Source: Cyanobacteriota bacterium
Lineage (GTDB): Bacteria > Acidobacteriota > Vicinamibacteria > Vicinamibacterales > UBA2999
Length of the DNA: 64,000 bases
Assembly (NCBI GenBank): GCA_019752015.1
Contig: JAIEMQ010000044.1
Location: 205,647-269,646 of the forward strand
Direction: 5' to 3'
The position numbers were made by a program, and so were the translations under genes. The notes under the pieces were generated by a model, which was not told the DNA's origin, did no database searches, and was given only the letters and a program-made list of their open reading frames with translations. Shown here piece after piece: positions 1 to 9,546 of this stretch; the stretch's first letter is position 1, and each line of letters opens with the position of its first letter.

Positions 1-123
1 TAATAGTGCGCGACACGTCCTAATCAACGGCCCTTCGGCCACACCGCGCCGTGCTCGGCCTTCGTGATGGACCGGAGTCCCTTATAGAGAAACCCCGGCC
101 AACGCGCGACAGAACGCACGTGT

Positions 124-858
124 TTACGGCGACTTGACTGCATCGTAGACGCGCGTGATCGGCACCTTTGCCCTCTGGCTGCCTCGATCGCCGCGCCCCT
201 CGGGCATGCCATCGATTTGCAGCGTCACCTGAAGCCGGCCCGCTTCATCGCTGGCGAGGCGCTCATAGGTGGTCGTGACCTTGGGGCCGCCAAAGTCCTC
301 CTCGACGACTAACCGTCCACCGGCAAACGTTGCGATCGACTTGAATTCGCCGTCGCCGGTGACGCGGTCTTGTTTCTTTCCGTCAGCCACCAGGTTGGTG
401 GAACGACCAAGCTCGTCGACAAGTTGCACATGTACGCCGTCGATCGAGATCACCAGCCGTAGCGGCACTTCCTCGATTCGCCTTCGCACGACGGCGAACT
501 TGCGCATCTCCTTCTCGCTCGGTCCACCACGGCCTCCACCCGGACCTGCTCTAAATCCGCCCCCGGCGCCACCGCGTCCACCGGGAAAGCCTCCACGCCC
601 GCCAGGCGGGCGTCGGCCTTCCGGCCGCCGCTGCTCGCCGCCGCTTGTCGGCGCAGCCGGCGTCAGCTCGCGGTTGAGCGACCAGTAGCCTTGAACGACG
701 GCTCGCTCCTGGGCAGCGCGGAGCGAGGAGGACGTGATTGCGGCGAGAACGATAGGGATCTCGTATTCGACCGTCGTCAACGGCAAGGCTCTGCCGTCGA
801 TCGAAATCCGCCTCGCGGCCGGTTCGAGGACTATGCGCGCAATCGGCCTCACGAACAT
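124..858 (-). CDS. Glycine/arginine-rich secreted-type protein with winged-helix-like N-terminus (chimera?)
   Basis: A 244-residue reading frame of unknown function. Residues about 7-34 (IVLEPAARRISIDGRALPL, then TTVEYEI) look like the first strands and helix of an OmpR/PhoB-type winged-helix domain. The frame then runs directly into a hydrophobic segment (IPIVLAAITSSSLRAAQ) that looks like a signal peptide ending before QERAVVQGYWSLNREL. A Gly/Arg/Pro low-complexity stretch follows (about residues 75-115), then a charged beta-rich tail resembling the secreted proteins of Acidobacteria that open with a 'GYW-LNREL' segment. The response-regulator piece lacks the rest of its domain, so the two parts probably joined by deletion. 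A TTG near 780 would start the protein just before the signal-like segment. It is divergent from the lipoprotein genes, with 239 bp of AT-rich intergenic DNA between. Function unknown; coding status is supported by length and composition. Confidence 0.6.
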   Translation of the reverse strand: MFVRPIARIVLEPAARRISIDGRALPLTTVEYEIPIVLAAITSSSLRAAQERAVVQGYWSLNRELTPAAPTSGGEQRRPEGRRPPGGRGGFPGGRGGAGGGFRAGPGGGRGGPSEKEMRKFAVVRRRIEEVPLRLVISIDGVHVQLVDELGRSTNLVADGKKQDRVTGDGEFKSIATFAGGRLVVEEDFGGPKVTTTYERLASDEAGRLQVTLQIDGMPEGRGDRGSQRAKVPITRVYDAVKSP

Positions 859-1097
859 TCCCTTTCACGGCCGCCGGGCAGGCGCGGCGGGCCGTGTTCT
901 TTATTCAGGCAGGCTTGGCGGATGCATCATCGCAAAACTGCTTTCCGCACGTTGTTAACTTTTGGTTAAAACGAAATTGACGATTGCCATCGGAAAATCA
1001 CAACTGCCTCAGAGTACGTCGTTGGTTGTGCCGAGACGGCCCGCCTTAACAATTCTTAACGTTTCTTTACGGCCTGAATCCTGATGATCCTCCTAAA

Positions 1098-1553
1098 GTG
1101 AGTTGCTTGGTGATTCACCGTCGCTTCTCTTTCGGCGCGGTTCTTCTCGCGCTCGCGACCGGAGTCGGCTGCAACGGCGACACGCCGACATCCCCCACGG
1201 CCACCGCGACTACGGCGACCGCGGCCGCGCCGGCGTATACCGAAGAATGGATCGACACGTTATCGGTTGGGGGTACGCGGTTCTATTCGTTTACGGTCAC
1301 ACAGTACGGAACCGTAAACGTAGCCCTGACGAGCGTGTCCGGGCAGTTCGTCCCTGGCACGGTGACTGTCGGACTGGGGATCGGCACGCCGGCGGCTGAA
1401 ACATGCTCCCCCACCTCCAGCATTTCCACGCAATCCGGAACAGGTCCGCAATTGACCGGCGCCTATAACCCTGGCGTGTATTGCGTGATTATCCGCGATG
1501 TCGGGAATCTCTTCGCGGCCGCGCGATTTTCCATCACCGTCGCCTATCCATGA
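1098..1553 (+). CDS. Putative lipoprotein, tandem paralogue 1
   Basis: A 151-residue protein with a signal peptide ending in a lipobox-like sequence (ATGVGC, Cys about residue 25), so it is probably lipid-anchored. A Thr/Ala/Pro-rich linker follows, then a small beta-sandwich-like domain with the pattern G-T-R-F-Y-S-F-T-V followed by GxVxVxLxS. Two further cysteines (ETCSP and GVYCVII) are conserved in the two downstream paralogues and could form a disulfide. The domain resembles pre-peptidase C-terminal (PPC-like) folds, but that is inference. Start is GTG at 1098; GTG at 1110 is also possible. Its TGA overlaps the next gene's ATG by 4 bp (ATGA), which implies translational coupling. Confidence 0.72.
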   Translation: MSCLVIHRRFSFGAVLLALATGVGCNGDTPTSPTATATTATAAAPAYTEEWIDTLSVGGTRFYSFTVTQYGTVNVALTSVSGQFVPGTVTVGLGIGTPAAETCSPTSSISTQSGTGPQLTGAYNPGVYCVIIRDVGNLFAAARFSITVAYP

Positions 1554-1966
1554 CCGTCGGAGCCTTCGTCATCGTGGCCCTGACGCTCGTATGCAATGCC
1601 TGTTCGGACAAAATCGAGACGCCGACTTCCGCAACCACGACCGCTACGACGGCCATTTTGTTTTCCGGCACGTTGCAACCGCGGGGAGTGCGGTTCTACT
1701 CGTACACGCTGACCACCAGCGGCGCAGTGTCCGCACTGCTGGCCAGCGTCGAGCGAAACGGCGTCCCGGCGGGAAACGCACTCGAGATTGGCATTGGTGC
1801 GCCGGCGGGGACCGATTGCGCCGTGACTATGTCGGCCAACGGGCCGGCGTCGTTGATTCCGCAACTGCGTCACGATGCCGCGGCGGGAACCTACTGTGTC
1901 AGGGTCGCGGATATTGAGGGGCTTGCGGCGCCGATGACGTTCACGATCCGCTTGATACACCCATGA
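1550..1966 (+). CDS. Putative lipoprotein, tandem paralogue 2
   Basis: A 138-residue paralogue of the preceding gene. The signal peptide ends in a lipobox-type Cys (LVCNAC, then SDKIETPTS). The mature domain repeats the family pattern: G-V-R-F-Y-S-Y-T-L followed by SGAVSALLAS, a GIGAPAGTDC segment and GTYCVRVAD near the C-terminus. An upstream in-frame extension exists, but the ATG at 1550 gives a proper signal peptide and overlaps the previous stop as ATGA. Its own TGA overlaps the next ATG in the same way. Function unknown; probably a periplasm- or surface-facing lipid-anchored domain made together with its neighbours. Confidence 0.75.
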   Translation: MTVGAFVIVALTLVCNACSDKIETPTSATTTATTAILFSGTLQPRGVRFYSYTLTTSGAVSALLASVERNGVPAGNALEIGIGAPAGTDCAVTMSANGPASLIPQLRHDAAAGTYCVRVADIEGLAAPMTFTIRLIHP

Positions 1967-2364
1967 GAGCCGGGCTCGCCGCCATCTGTTTCGTCGGAGC
2001 GCTGACCACGGCTTGCGAGGATGCGGTCATTACGTCGCCGACGGCGACACCTGTTGACGTCAATTCATTCTCGAGCATCATCAATCCCGGTAGCGCCGCC
2101 AGTCGAGACTTCATCCTGACCTCGAGCGGCACCGTGTCCGTGACGTTGACGACAACCACACCCGCTGGCGTGTCACTTGGCCTGGGCATTGGAATTCCGC
2201 GATCAAACGGCTCGTGCGCGTTGAGCGCCGGAGTGCAAACCGTCGCCGGGGGCTCGGCGCAAATCGCATTGAGCGCTGAAGCCGCTACGTATTGCGCTAA
2301 AGTTTACGATCCGGGGACAGTAACTGGACCAACCACCTTTACCATCCTCATTTCGCGACCGTGA
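1963..2364 (+). CDS. Putative lipoprotein, tandem paralogue 3
   Basis: A 133-residue third member of the tandem family. The signal peptide ends at a lipobox-like GALTTAC. After an ITSPTATP linker comes the same domain: SRDFILTSSGTVSVTLT, GLGIGIP, and two cysteines (NGSCALSAG and ATYCAKVYD) at positions matching the paralogues. Start is the ATG of an ATGA overlap with paralogue 2. No gene follows on this strand; 196 bp of non-coding DNA separate it from the convergent TonB-receptor gene. Sequence divergence among the three copies suggests an old duplication. Confidence 0.72.
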   Translation: MRAGLAAICFVGALTTACEDAVITSPTATPVDVNSFSSIINPGSAASRDFILTSSGTVSVTLTTTTPAGVSLGLGIGIPRSNGSCALSAGVQTVAGGSAQIALSAEAATYCAKVYDPGTVTGPTTFTILISRP

Positions 2365-2560
2365 ACGCAGCACGACGTTGCTGCGGAACGAGAGCGTGTT
2401 GAAGTCCTCACGCGCTGGAGGCCCGGCTGCAGACGCGCACGGCCGCGGCGCGGTCGTCGTGGGTCTGCGCAGTGTGCCGGGTATCGGCCTGATTGTGGCG
2501 ACGACGTATCACGAAGAGCACGGCGATTCTCCGTGCCCTCCGTACTCTTCCGTGTCCTCG

Positions 2561-5527
2561 TCAGAAGCTGACCTTAAACGCGAGCTGCATGACGCGCGGC
2601 TGGTACGCGTTCAGCAGGTTCTGGCGCGGCTGGCCGAACGTCGTCGAATTGATCTGGCCGTTATACGCGCCGAAGTTGCGGTGGTTGGTGAGGTTGAAGA
2701 CCTCCGCGATGCCGGTCAGCCGGATGCCCCTCGACAGGCTGAAGTCCTTCGACACGCGGAAGTCGGCGCGATGCAGCGGCAGGCCCTTGAGCGCGTTGCG
2801 CGGCGCGACCTCCCCCGCGGCGATGCTCGCCGGGCCGTCGAAACGATCCCGCACATTCACAATATCGGTATTGGCCGTCGAGATCGCGATCGATTCGGGG
2901 ATTGTCAATGTCGGCGACGCCGCGCAATTTGCGGCGTTGGAGCAGTTGAGGCGCGTCGTGCCGGTGTGGCCAAACGGATTCAAGGCGATGGTCGTGGCGT
3001 AGTAGTTGCCCGACCCGAACAGATACGCGCCCGACACCGAGATGTTGTACGGCAGGCGCCAGATGCCGTTGAAGCGCAGCGTGTGGCGCTGGAAATCGGT
3101 TGAACGCGCCCACTCCGCTTCCGGATCGAACGGGTTGTTGCCCTGCGACTGGAAGCCGTTGGTGTTGTCGCGCATGAACAACATGTAGGTGTAGTTCGCC
3201 GTGGCCTGCCAGTTGTTCGCGTAGCGGCGATTCAAGCCGGTTGAGATCGCGGCGTAATCGGCACGGCCGTTCGACTCGAGCCACTGGATCTGTCCGTACT
3301 TCGGATCCGGCCGGCCCTGCGCCGGGTTGCGGTTATAGCCGGTCGCCGGATTGAAGAACAGGTTCGGATCGCGCTGCCGCGCGAAGTTGTACCCCTTCCA
3401 ATGCGTGAGGTCGGCTTCGAATCCGAGCTGCGTGCCGATCGACTTCTGCATGCCGAGGATGCTCTGCCACGTTGACGGCATCTGGTAGTCGTGGGCGATC
3501 ACGCGCGGGCCCTGCGGCGGCACCGGGAAGCGGCCCGACAGGTAATCCTGCGGCGTGCGGCCGCGTGTCGGATCCTGGATGAAGCCCGGCTGGCCGTCGT
3601 TCGGGAACGAGTTGACGAGGATGCGCTCGCCGTTGAACGACTGCGCGCTGAACGTGGTGTTCGAATCGGGGATGCTGTAATACAGCCCGCTGCCGCCGCG
3701 AATCACCAGGTCGCCCCTGCCGCCGACATTCCAGGTGAAGCCGCCTCGCGGTGCCACGCTGCCGAGATCCCGCAGGTTGTTGGGATAGAGCTTGTCGCCT
3801 GGACCGAGCTCGATATCCGGATAGGGTGCCCCGCCGGCCGGATCGAAGGTCGCCTGAGTGGTGATCAGTGGCGGATCCAGCGCGCCCCAATCGGCATCCC
3901 AGCGAATGCCGTAGTTCATCGTGAACTGCTCGCCGACGCGCCACGTGTCGCCGAGCCACACCGCCCACGTCGGCCGCGGGATGTCGATGGTCCAGTCGCC
4001 GAAGTTCTGATCGAAGCGCTGCACGATCGAATCGAGGCCGCTGACGTCCCACCGGGACGGATCGTTCCACGCGTCGACGGGGAAGCGCCGCGCCAGATCC
4101 GCCGGCGTCGAGGTGAAGATGAACTCACCCCGCGACAACAATTGCCACTGGCCCGTGTCGCGCCAGCGCAGGTACTCCGCGCCGAATTTCAGGTCGTGGC
4201 GGCCGGCCGCCATCGTCAGGTCGTAACGGGCGCTGATCGTGTTCTGGAAAAATTCCTGTGGATAGTTCCGGCGCTGCCCGAAGACGATGCCTCCAGGGAA
4301 CACATAGTTCGGCGTGTTGGCGAGCGCCGGCACGGCCAGCAGGTTCTGCCAGTTGAAGTGCGTGTAGCCGATCTTCAGCTCCTGCAGCTTGGTCGGGCTC
4401 AGCACCTTGGCCCACGTGCCGACCATGTTGATCGCCTTGCGGGAGCGGGCCGCGGCCTGCGACGGGTGCTCGGTGCCGGCCACTTGCGTAAAGTCGTTCC
4501 CCCAGTCCCAATACGAGGCACGGAAGGTGATGTGATCGTTCTGCGTCCACTGCCAGTCGCCGCGGCCGAGGAAGCTGTTCTGGATCAGCTTCGTATCGAA
4601 CGACCACGATGAACCCGGCAGCGCCGCGACGGACGTGATGATCGTATTCGGCTCGTTCTCGCGCTCGAGTGACAGGAAGAAGTGCGCCTTGTCCTTGATC
4701 AGCGGGCCGCCGATGGCGCCGCCAATCTGCTGATTCGCATACGGCAGCACGCGGTTGGCGATGAAGTCCTTGGCATTCCATTTGTCGTCGCGGAAGTAGC
4801 CGTAGACGCTGCCGTCGTAATTGTTGGTGCCCGAGCGCGAGATCGCCTGGACCTGGATGCCGAGCGAGCGGCCCTGCGTGATGTCGAACAGGTTGGTGAC
4901 GACCTGGAACTCGGCGATCGCTTCGCGGCTGAACTTCGGCTGCCCGAAGCCCGAGCCCGCGACCTGCTGCGTAATCTCCTGGCCGTCGAGATTCAGCTGG
5001 AAGGCGCGATCGCGAACGCCCGGCGTGGTATCAACCGCATTCGCGGTGATGCCCTTCACCTGCATGGCCAGCTCCATCCAGTTGCGGCCCTGCAGCGGCA
5101 GCTCTTCCATCTGCCGCCGGTCGACGTTGCCGGCGACCTGGGTCGAGCTGATGTCGACGAGCGGCGATTCGGCGGTGACGGTCAGCGTTTCCGACAACGA
5201 CGCGACCTGCATCTGGAACGGCACCGATCGGTTCTGGCCGACCAGCAGTTCGATGTCCGGAATGATCACCGTCGAGAATCCCGACAGCTCGGCCTGCACT
5301 TTGTAGCGGCCGGCGGAAAGACCGCGCAGCCGGTACTCGCCGCGCTCATCCGACACGGTGGATGCCGCGCGGCCGGTATCGATCATCGTCGCCGTGATCG
5401 TCGCACCCGGCAGCGCGGCTTTGGTGCCGTCAACGACGGTGCCGAGCAGACTGCCTTCCTGCGCGAACGCAGGAGCGGCAAAACTGAAGCTGGTCAGGAA
5501 AAGCAACGAGGCAAGACGCACGCGCAT
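2561..5527 (-). CDS. TonB-dependent receptor with carboxypeptidase regulatory-like domain
   Basis: A 988-residue outer-membrane protein. A clear signal peptide ends in AAPAFAQ (residues 1-22). Residues about 25-110 are a carboxypeptidase regulatory-like beta-sandwich (GTVVDGTKAALPGATITATM, then DERGEYRLRGLSAGRY). A plug-like region follows (SPLVDISSTQVAGNVDRRQMEELPLQGR), then a long beta-barrel with alternating aromatic strands ending in Phe (LAFKVSF), the usual outer-membrane insertion signal. Such Oar-like receptors are greatly expanded in Acidobacteria and are thought to import glycans, peptides or siderophores; the substrate cannot be read here. It stands alone, divergent from the DUF485/ActP genes. 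Start is the ATG giving the signal peptide. Confidence 0.93.
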   Translation of the reverse strand: MRVRLASLLFLTSFSFAAPAFAQEGSLLGTVVDGTKAALPGATITATMIDTGRAASTVSDERGEYRLRGLSAGRYKVQAELSGFSTVIIPDIELLVGQNRSVPFQMQVASLSETLTVTAESPLVDISSTQVAGNVDRRQMEELPLQGRNWMELAMQVKGITANAVDTTPGVRDRAFQLNLDGQEITQQVAGSGFGQPKFSREAIAEFQVVTNLFDITQGRSLGIQVQAISRSGTNNYDGSVYGYFRDDKWNAKDFIANRVLPYANQQIGGAIGGPLIKDKAHFFLSLERENEPNTIITSVAALPGSSWSFDTKLIQNSFLGRGDWQWTQNDHITFRASYWDWGNDFTQVAGTEHPSQAAARSRKAINMVGTWAKVLSPTKLQELKIGYTHFNWQNLLAVPALANTPNYVFPGGIVFGQRRNYPQEFFQNTISARYDLTMAAGRHDLKFGAEYLRWRDTGQWQLLSRGEFIFTSTPADLARRFPVDAWNDPSRWDVSGLDSIVQRFDQNFGDWTIDIPRPTWAVWLGDTWRVGEQFTMNYGIRWDADWGALDPPLITTQATFDPAGGAPYPDIELGPGDKLYPNNLRDLGSVAPRGGFTWNVGGRGDLVIRGGSGLYYSIPDSNTTFSAQSFNGERILVNSFPNDGQPGFIQDPTRGRTPQDYLSGRFPVPPQGPRVIAHDYQMPSTWQSILGMQKSIGTQLGFEADLTHWKGYNFARQRDPNLFFNPATGYNRNPAQGRPDPKYGQIQWLESNGRADYAAISTGLNRRYANNWQATANYTYMLFMRDNTNGFQSQGNNPFDPEAEWARSTDFQRHTLRFNGIWRLPYNISVSGAYLFGSGNYYATTIALNPFGHTGTTRLNCSNAANCAASPTLTIPESIAISTANTDIVNVRDRFDGPASIAAGEVAPRNALKGLPLHRADFRVSKDFSLSRGIRLTGIAEVFNLTNHRNFGAYNGQINSTTFGQPRQNLLNAYQPRVMQLAFKVSF

Positions 5528-5639
5528 AGCTACTCCAGTTCTGCCGCCGGACTACCGTGGGGAGGCAGATTGTGAGGGCCAGGACAAGCGAACTGAATTG
5601 CGCGGACTATAGCACAGGGGGCAGATATGATTGCCGCGC

Positions 5640-5930
5640 ATGAGTGACTCTCATATCCATCTGACGCGCGTCGCCGCCGCGCGCTGGCGGCTCGCGCTGC
5701 TGCTGACTGCCATCATGACGTTCGTCTATGTCGGTTTCATCCTGCTGATCGCCTTTGACAAGCCCCTGCTCGGGACCATCCTGGTGCCGGGACTCAGCCT
5801 CGGCATCCTGCTCGGCATGCTGATCATCGTCACGGCGTGGGTCCTGATCATGATCTACGTGCGCTGGACCAACACCCACTACGATCACCGCGTGGCCGAT
5901 GAGCGCCGCGCCAGACGGGAAGGCCGCTGA
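5640..5930 (+). CDS. DUF485 inner-membrane protein, partner of acetate symporter
   Basis: A 96-residue two-helix membrane protein. The hydrophobic segments [20 protein letters not shown] and [20 protein letters not shown], followed by [13 protein letters not shown], match DUF485 (YjcH-type) proteins. These are almost always encoded directly before an ActP-type solute:sodium symporter and are presumed accessory to it. That arrangement holds here: the stop shares one base with the downstream ATG (TGATG). The ATG at 5640 is chosen by the usual codon preference. A TTG at 5631 has a better-spaced purine-rich AGGGGG upstream and would add three residues. Confidence 0.88.
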   Translation: MSDSHIHLTRVAAARWRLALLLTAIMTFVYVGFILLIAFDKPLLGTILVPGLSLGILLGMLIIVTAWVLIMIYVRWTNTHYDHRVADERRARREGR

Positions 5931-7462
5931 TGCAATCCGGCCAGACCAACTTCGTCGCCATGGCGGGCTTTGCCATCTTCATCGGCCTGTCGCTCGTCAT
6001 CACCTGGTTCGCGGCGCGGCGCACGCGCAGCACCGAGAGTTTCTACGCCGCCGGCCGATCGATCACGGCCTTCCAGAACGGCCTCGCGCTGGCCGGCGAT
6101 TACATGAGCGCCGCCAGCTTTCTCGGCATCGCCGGTCTCGTCGCCTTGTCGGGATTCGATGGATTGATTTATTCCATCGGCTTTCTCGTCGGCTGGCCGG
6201 TCGTCGTCTGTTTGATCGCCGAGCCGATCCGCAATCTTGGCAGATACACCTTCAGCGATGTCGTCGCCTTTCGACTGCGGCAGACGCCGGTGCGCGTGGC
6301 CGCCGCGGCAGGCAGCCTCGCGGTGGTGGCGTTCTACCTGATCGCGCAAATGGTCGGCGCCGGCAACTTGATCCGGCTGCTGTTCGGACTGAATTACGAA
6401 ACGGCCGTCGTGATCGTCGGGCTGGTGATGCTGGCCTATGTGTTGTTCGGCGGCATGATCGCAACGACCTGGGTGCAGATCGTAAAAGCGGTCTTGCTGC
6501 TGTCGGGCGCCTTCATGCTGGCGATGATGGTGTTGATGAAGTTCTCGTTCAACCCGCTCGCATTATTCCAGGCCGCGGCGGCGCAATACGGCAACGGCGT
6601 GCTGGCGCCCGGTGGATTCGTGGCCGGCCAGGTTGAAGGCGTGTCGCTCGGTCTCGCGTTGATGTTCGGCACGGCGGGTTTACCTCACATCCTGATGCGC
6701 TTCTACACGGTCCCCGATGCGCGCACCGCGCGTGTGTCGGTTGCGTATGCGACCGCGGCCATCGGCACGTTCTACCTTCTCACCTTTATCCTCGGCTTCG
6801 GTGCGATGGTGCTGGTCGGCCAACCCGCGATCCGGGCGATCGATGCCGGCGGCAACATGGCGGCGCCCCTGCTCGCCGAAGCGGTCGGAGGACAGGCGTT
6901 TCTCGGATTCATTTCGGCGGTGGCGTTCGCCACGATTCTCGCCGTCGTTGCCGGCCTGACGCTGGCCGGCGCGGCGGCGCTGTCGCACGACATCTACGTT
7001 CACGTGTTCCGTCGCGGCAAGGCGAGCGAGACAGAAGAGCTGAGGGTCGCGCGCGGCGCCACGATCGCGCTGGCACTCTTCGCGATCGTGCTCGGCATCG
7101 CCTTCAAGGGCCAGAACGTGGCCTACATGGTCGGCCTGGCGTTCGCGATTGCCGCCAGCGCCAACTTCCCCGCGCTGGTGATGTCGATGTTCTGGCGGGG
7201 GTTCACGACACGCGGCGCCCAGGCCTCGATCCTGTTCGGCACGATCTCGACGCTGCTCCTGATCTACCTGTCGCCGACGATTCAGATCGATTTGCTGAAA
7301 CATTCGACGGCGTATTTTCCGTATAAGAACCCAGGGTTGTTCACCATTCCGTCTTCATTCCTGGTCGGCATCGTGATCTCGCTGCTGACCCCCGAACCGG
7401 CGGCGCAGCAAGGTTTCGCGAAGCTCGAGCACCAGATCCATCTCGGCGAGGAAGAGCCCTGA
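5930..7462 (+). CDS. actP: Cation/acetate symporter, SSS family
   Basis: A 510-residue polytopic inner-membrane transporter of the sodium:solute symporter family, predicted to take up acetate or another short monocarboxylate with a cation. Visible family features are [40 protein letters not shown] near the N-terminus (the ActP/SSS signature region), about 13 hydrophobic segments, and [19 protein letters not shown] in the middle. It is slightly shorter than E. coli ActP (549) and lacks much of the C-terminal tail. It is coupled to the DUF485 gene, as in yjcH-actP operons. Uptake of acetate would fit with the thiolases elsewhere in the window, but that link is only inference. Confidence 0.92.
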   Translation: MQSGQTNFVAMAGFAIFIGLSLVITWFAARRTRSTESFYAAGRSITAFQNGLALAGDYMSAASFLGIAGLVALSGFDGLIYSIGFLVGWPVVVCLIAEPIRNLGRYTFSDVVAFRLRQTPVRVAAAAGSLAVVAFYLIAQMVGAGNLIRLLFGLNYETAVVIVGLVMLAYVLFGGMIATTWVQIVKAVLLLSGAFMLAMMVLMKFSFNPLALFQAAAAQYGNGVLAPGGFVAGQVEGVSLGLALMFGTAGLPHILMRFYTVPDARTARVSVAYATAAIGTFYLLTFILGFGAMVLVGQPAIRAIDAGGNMAAPLLAEAVGGQAFLGFISAVAFATILAVVAGLTLAGAAALSHDIYVHVFRRGKASETEELRVARGATIALALFAIVLGIAFKGQNVAYMVGLAFAIAASANFPALVMSMFWRGFTTRGAQASILFGTISTLLLIYLSPTIQIDLLKHSTAYFPYKNPGLFTIPSSFLVGIVISLLTPEPAAQQGFAKLEHQIHLGEEEP

Positions 7463-7503
7463 CGAAGCCCGTTCGTTACGCGTTCCTGGCGGCCTGGCTG
7501 AGC

Positions 7504-8019
7504 GTGGTCGCCGGAGCGCTCTACCTGTATTTTTTCGAGCGCGCGTTCATCGAGCGCGAGCTCGCGGACGCGATGTCGGTCGGCGGGTTGATCGCGGCCG
7601 GCATTTATCTCCTGCTTGGCGCCGTGCGCGCGTTCACGCTCGTGCCGGCCACGCTGATGATCGTCGCCGGCCTGCCGTTCTTCCGGCCGTGGCCGCTCTT
7701 CATCATGACCGTGATCGGCATCCTGATCACGTCGGCGCTGTTCTACTGGTTCTCGGAAATGCTGCAGTTCAACGAAGAGTTCGAGCGCAAGCATCCGGCG
7801 CAGATCGCGAACATGCGAGCGGCGTTGCAGCGCCACCAGCTGCCGATCATCATTTTCTGGAGTTTCTTTCCGCTGCTGCCGACCGACTTGATCTGCTACG
7901 TCTGCGGCGCGCTCAAGATCAATTTCACCAAGACCATGGTCGGCGTCGGGCTCGGCGAAGGGACGATCTGCGCGATCTACATCTTCTTCGGCGATTACGT
8001 GATCCGCGGCTGGCTGTAG
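7504..8019 (+). CDS. VTT/DedA-type small membrane protein
   Basis: A 171-residue membrane protein resembling the TVP38/TMEM64 (VTT) family. It has hydrophobic helices, a central FTLVPATLMIVAGLPFF segment, an acidic amphipathic stretch (FNEEFERKHPAQIANMR), and the re-entrant-loop-like FWSFFPLLPTDLICYVCGA. VTT proteins act as lipid scramblases or transporters; the precise role here is unknown. The start is uncertain. GTG at 7504 cuts into the first helix. The same frame is open upstream to a CTG at 7459 that overlaps the actP stop and follows GAGGAAGAG; that start would restore a full first helix (KPVRYAFLAAWLSVVAGALY). The gene is probably co-transcribed with actP and ends one base before the convergent glycosyltransferase. 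Confidence 0.82.
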   Translation: MVAGALYLYFFERAFIERELADAMSVGGLIAAGIYLLLGAVRAFTLVPATLMIVAGLPFFRPWPLFIMTVIGILITSALFYWFSEMLQFNEEFERKHPAQIANMRAALQRHQLPIIIFWSFFPLLPTDLICYVCGALKINFTKTMVGVGLGEGTICAIYIFFGDYVIRGWL

Positions 8020-9546
8020 TCAGCGTCGAATGTTCTCGGTCGGATACGCCTCACCTGCAAGATAGCGCGCGCGATCGGCTGGATCGTAGATCCGGATCTG
8101 GCGGCCGACATCGAAGCGCGGCGGCCAGTCGAGCGCGCCGGCGTCGGACTGTCCCCTGAATCGCGCGCGGAAGTCGTTTTCTTCGCGCCGCTCGAACAGC
8201 AAGTACGGCTGCTTGCCCTTCGAACGCAGCCACGTGATCGCGCGATCGAGCCACGCCGGATCGAGCGATTCCCACAGCACGACTTCGCGGCCGGCATGAA
8301 ACCGGATGCTGCCGCTCTCCCAGACCGTAATTACGACCGCGTTCGCCGGTAATCGATCGCGCACCAGCATGGCGGTGTCGCGATAACGGCCCTCCATTCG
8401 CTGCAGCTCGAACGCCTGGCGCTCACCGGCGGCGCGCGTACCGATCAGTCCCAGCACGACCGCAACGATCGGGATCAGCCCGCCCATGCCGGCCTTCGAC
8501 AACAACTGCACGCCCGCCGCGCTGGCGAGACCGAGCAGCACCACGATCGCGGGAATCAGGAACCGCAGGTACCACCACTCGGGAAACGGCGAGTACAACG
8601 CGTAGATCGCGAAGACGGCGGCAGCGAAACCAAGCAACAACAGCGAGCCCTTTCGCTTGATCCCGTCGAACACGAACGGCGCGAGCAACGCGAACAGCGG
8701 CACCACATGCTGCGTTTGGAAGATCGCGCGCGAGTAATTCGTGACGTTGGTATTGATGTGACTCGTTGAAAACAGGTTGGACGCGTCGCCATATCCGGAG
8801 CCGATGACGCTGCCGTATAACGCCTGGTTCAGCCACATCAACATGAGCACGCCAGGAAGTGCGCCAGCGATCATCGCGAGGACGCCGCGGATCTGCCGCT
8901 CGCGGGTGTGCTCCTGGATGAATGGAATCGCGGCGAGCACGAGCGCCAGCGGCGCGAGGTTTGGTCGGACGAGAATCGCCAGCCCGATCAGGACGCCGCA
9001 GACCAGATGGCTGCCGCCGACGGCGAGCGCCAGCATCCACAGCGCTGCGGTGAGGATGTCGTTCATCGGCTGCACCGCCTGGTAAAGGACGATGGGGCTG
9101 CTCGCGGTGAGAATTGCCGCCGTCGCTCCGGCCATGCCGCCGGCAAGCTGGCGCGCGATCGCGAAGGCGGCGATGACGAGCAGGAACGCCGCAATCGGCG
9201 TGAGCCAGAAAATCGCGTCGTGGCCGAACACGGCGGCGAGCGGCGCCATCAACACCGCCATGCCGGGCGCGCAGATCGGCGCCGGCGCGCCGGCCCGAAT
9301 CGGCGAAGGAATGAATCCGCCGGGCGCAAGCGTCAACGGCACATCCGGCCAGGGCGCATCGGCAAGATGGCTGTGCGGTTGCAGCTCGCCGCCCGCCATC
9401 GCCTTCGCCATCAGCCCGTAGCACGACGAGTCCGATCCGCCGACGGACCACGTGCCGCGGGTGATCCCGAACGTGGCGAGTCCGATCGCCGCGACGCACG
9501 CGACCAACGGCCCTGCCGCGCCATAGCCACGGCGAAGGCGGGTCAT
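8020..9546 (-). CDS. GT39-like integral-membrane glycosyltransferase
   Basis: A 508-residue protein with about 11 hydrophobic segments. It begins with a short cytoplasmic tail and first helix (GPLVACVAAIGLATFGI), followed by the acidic loop motif GGSDSSCYGLMAKAM. An acidic motif in the first large loop is typical of GT-C/GT39-type enzymes that use lipid-phosphate sugars (the ArnT/PMT superfamily). The C-terminal part is soluble (VVITVWESGSIRFHAGREV). The true start is the ATG at 9546; longer readings run into the coding frame of the upstream gene. The start overlaps the GT2 stop as ATGA, so both are co-translated. It probably transfers a sugar from a polyprenyl-phosphate donor made by the neighbouring GT2 enzyme; acceptor unknown. 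Confidence 0.85.
   Translation of the reverse strand: MTRLRRGYGAAGPLVACVAAIGLATFGITRGTWSVGGSDSSCYGLMAKAMAGGELQPHSHLADAPWPDVPLTLAPGGFIPSPIRAGAPAPICAPGMAVLMAPLAAVFGHDAIFWLTPIAAFLLVIAAFAIARQLAGGMAGATAAILTASSPIVLYQAVQPMNDILTAALWMLALAVGGSHLVCGVLIGLAILVRPNLAPLALVLAAIPFIQEHTRERQIRGVLAMIAGALPGVLMLMWLNQALYGSVIGSGYGDASNLFSTSHINTNVTNYSRAIFQTQHVVPLFALLAPFVFDGIKRKGSLLLLGFAAAVFAIYALYSPFPEWWYLRFLIPAIVVLLGLASAAGVQLLSKAGMGGLIPIVAVVLGLIGTRAAGERQAFELQRMEGRYRDTAMLVRDRLPANAVVITVWESGSIRFHAGREVVLWESLDPAWLDRAITWLRSKGKQPYLLFERREENDFRARFRGQSDAGALDWPPRFDVGRQIRIYDPADRARYLAGEAYPTENIRR

Noticed and set aside
2378..3103. Plus-strand frame opposite the first TonB receptor
   Set aside because: Antisense mirror; Arg/Ala-rich with no motif.
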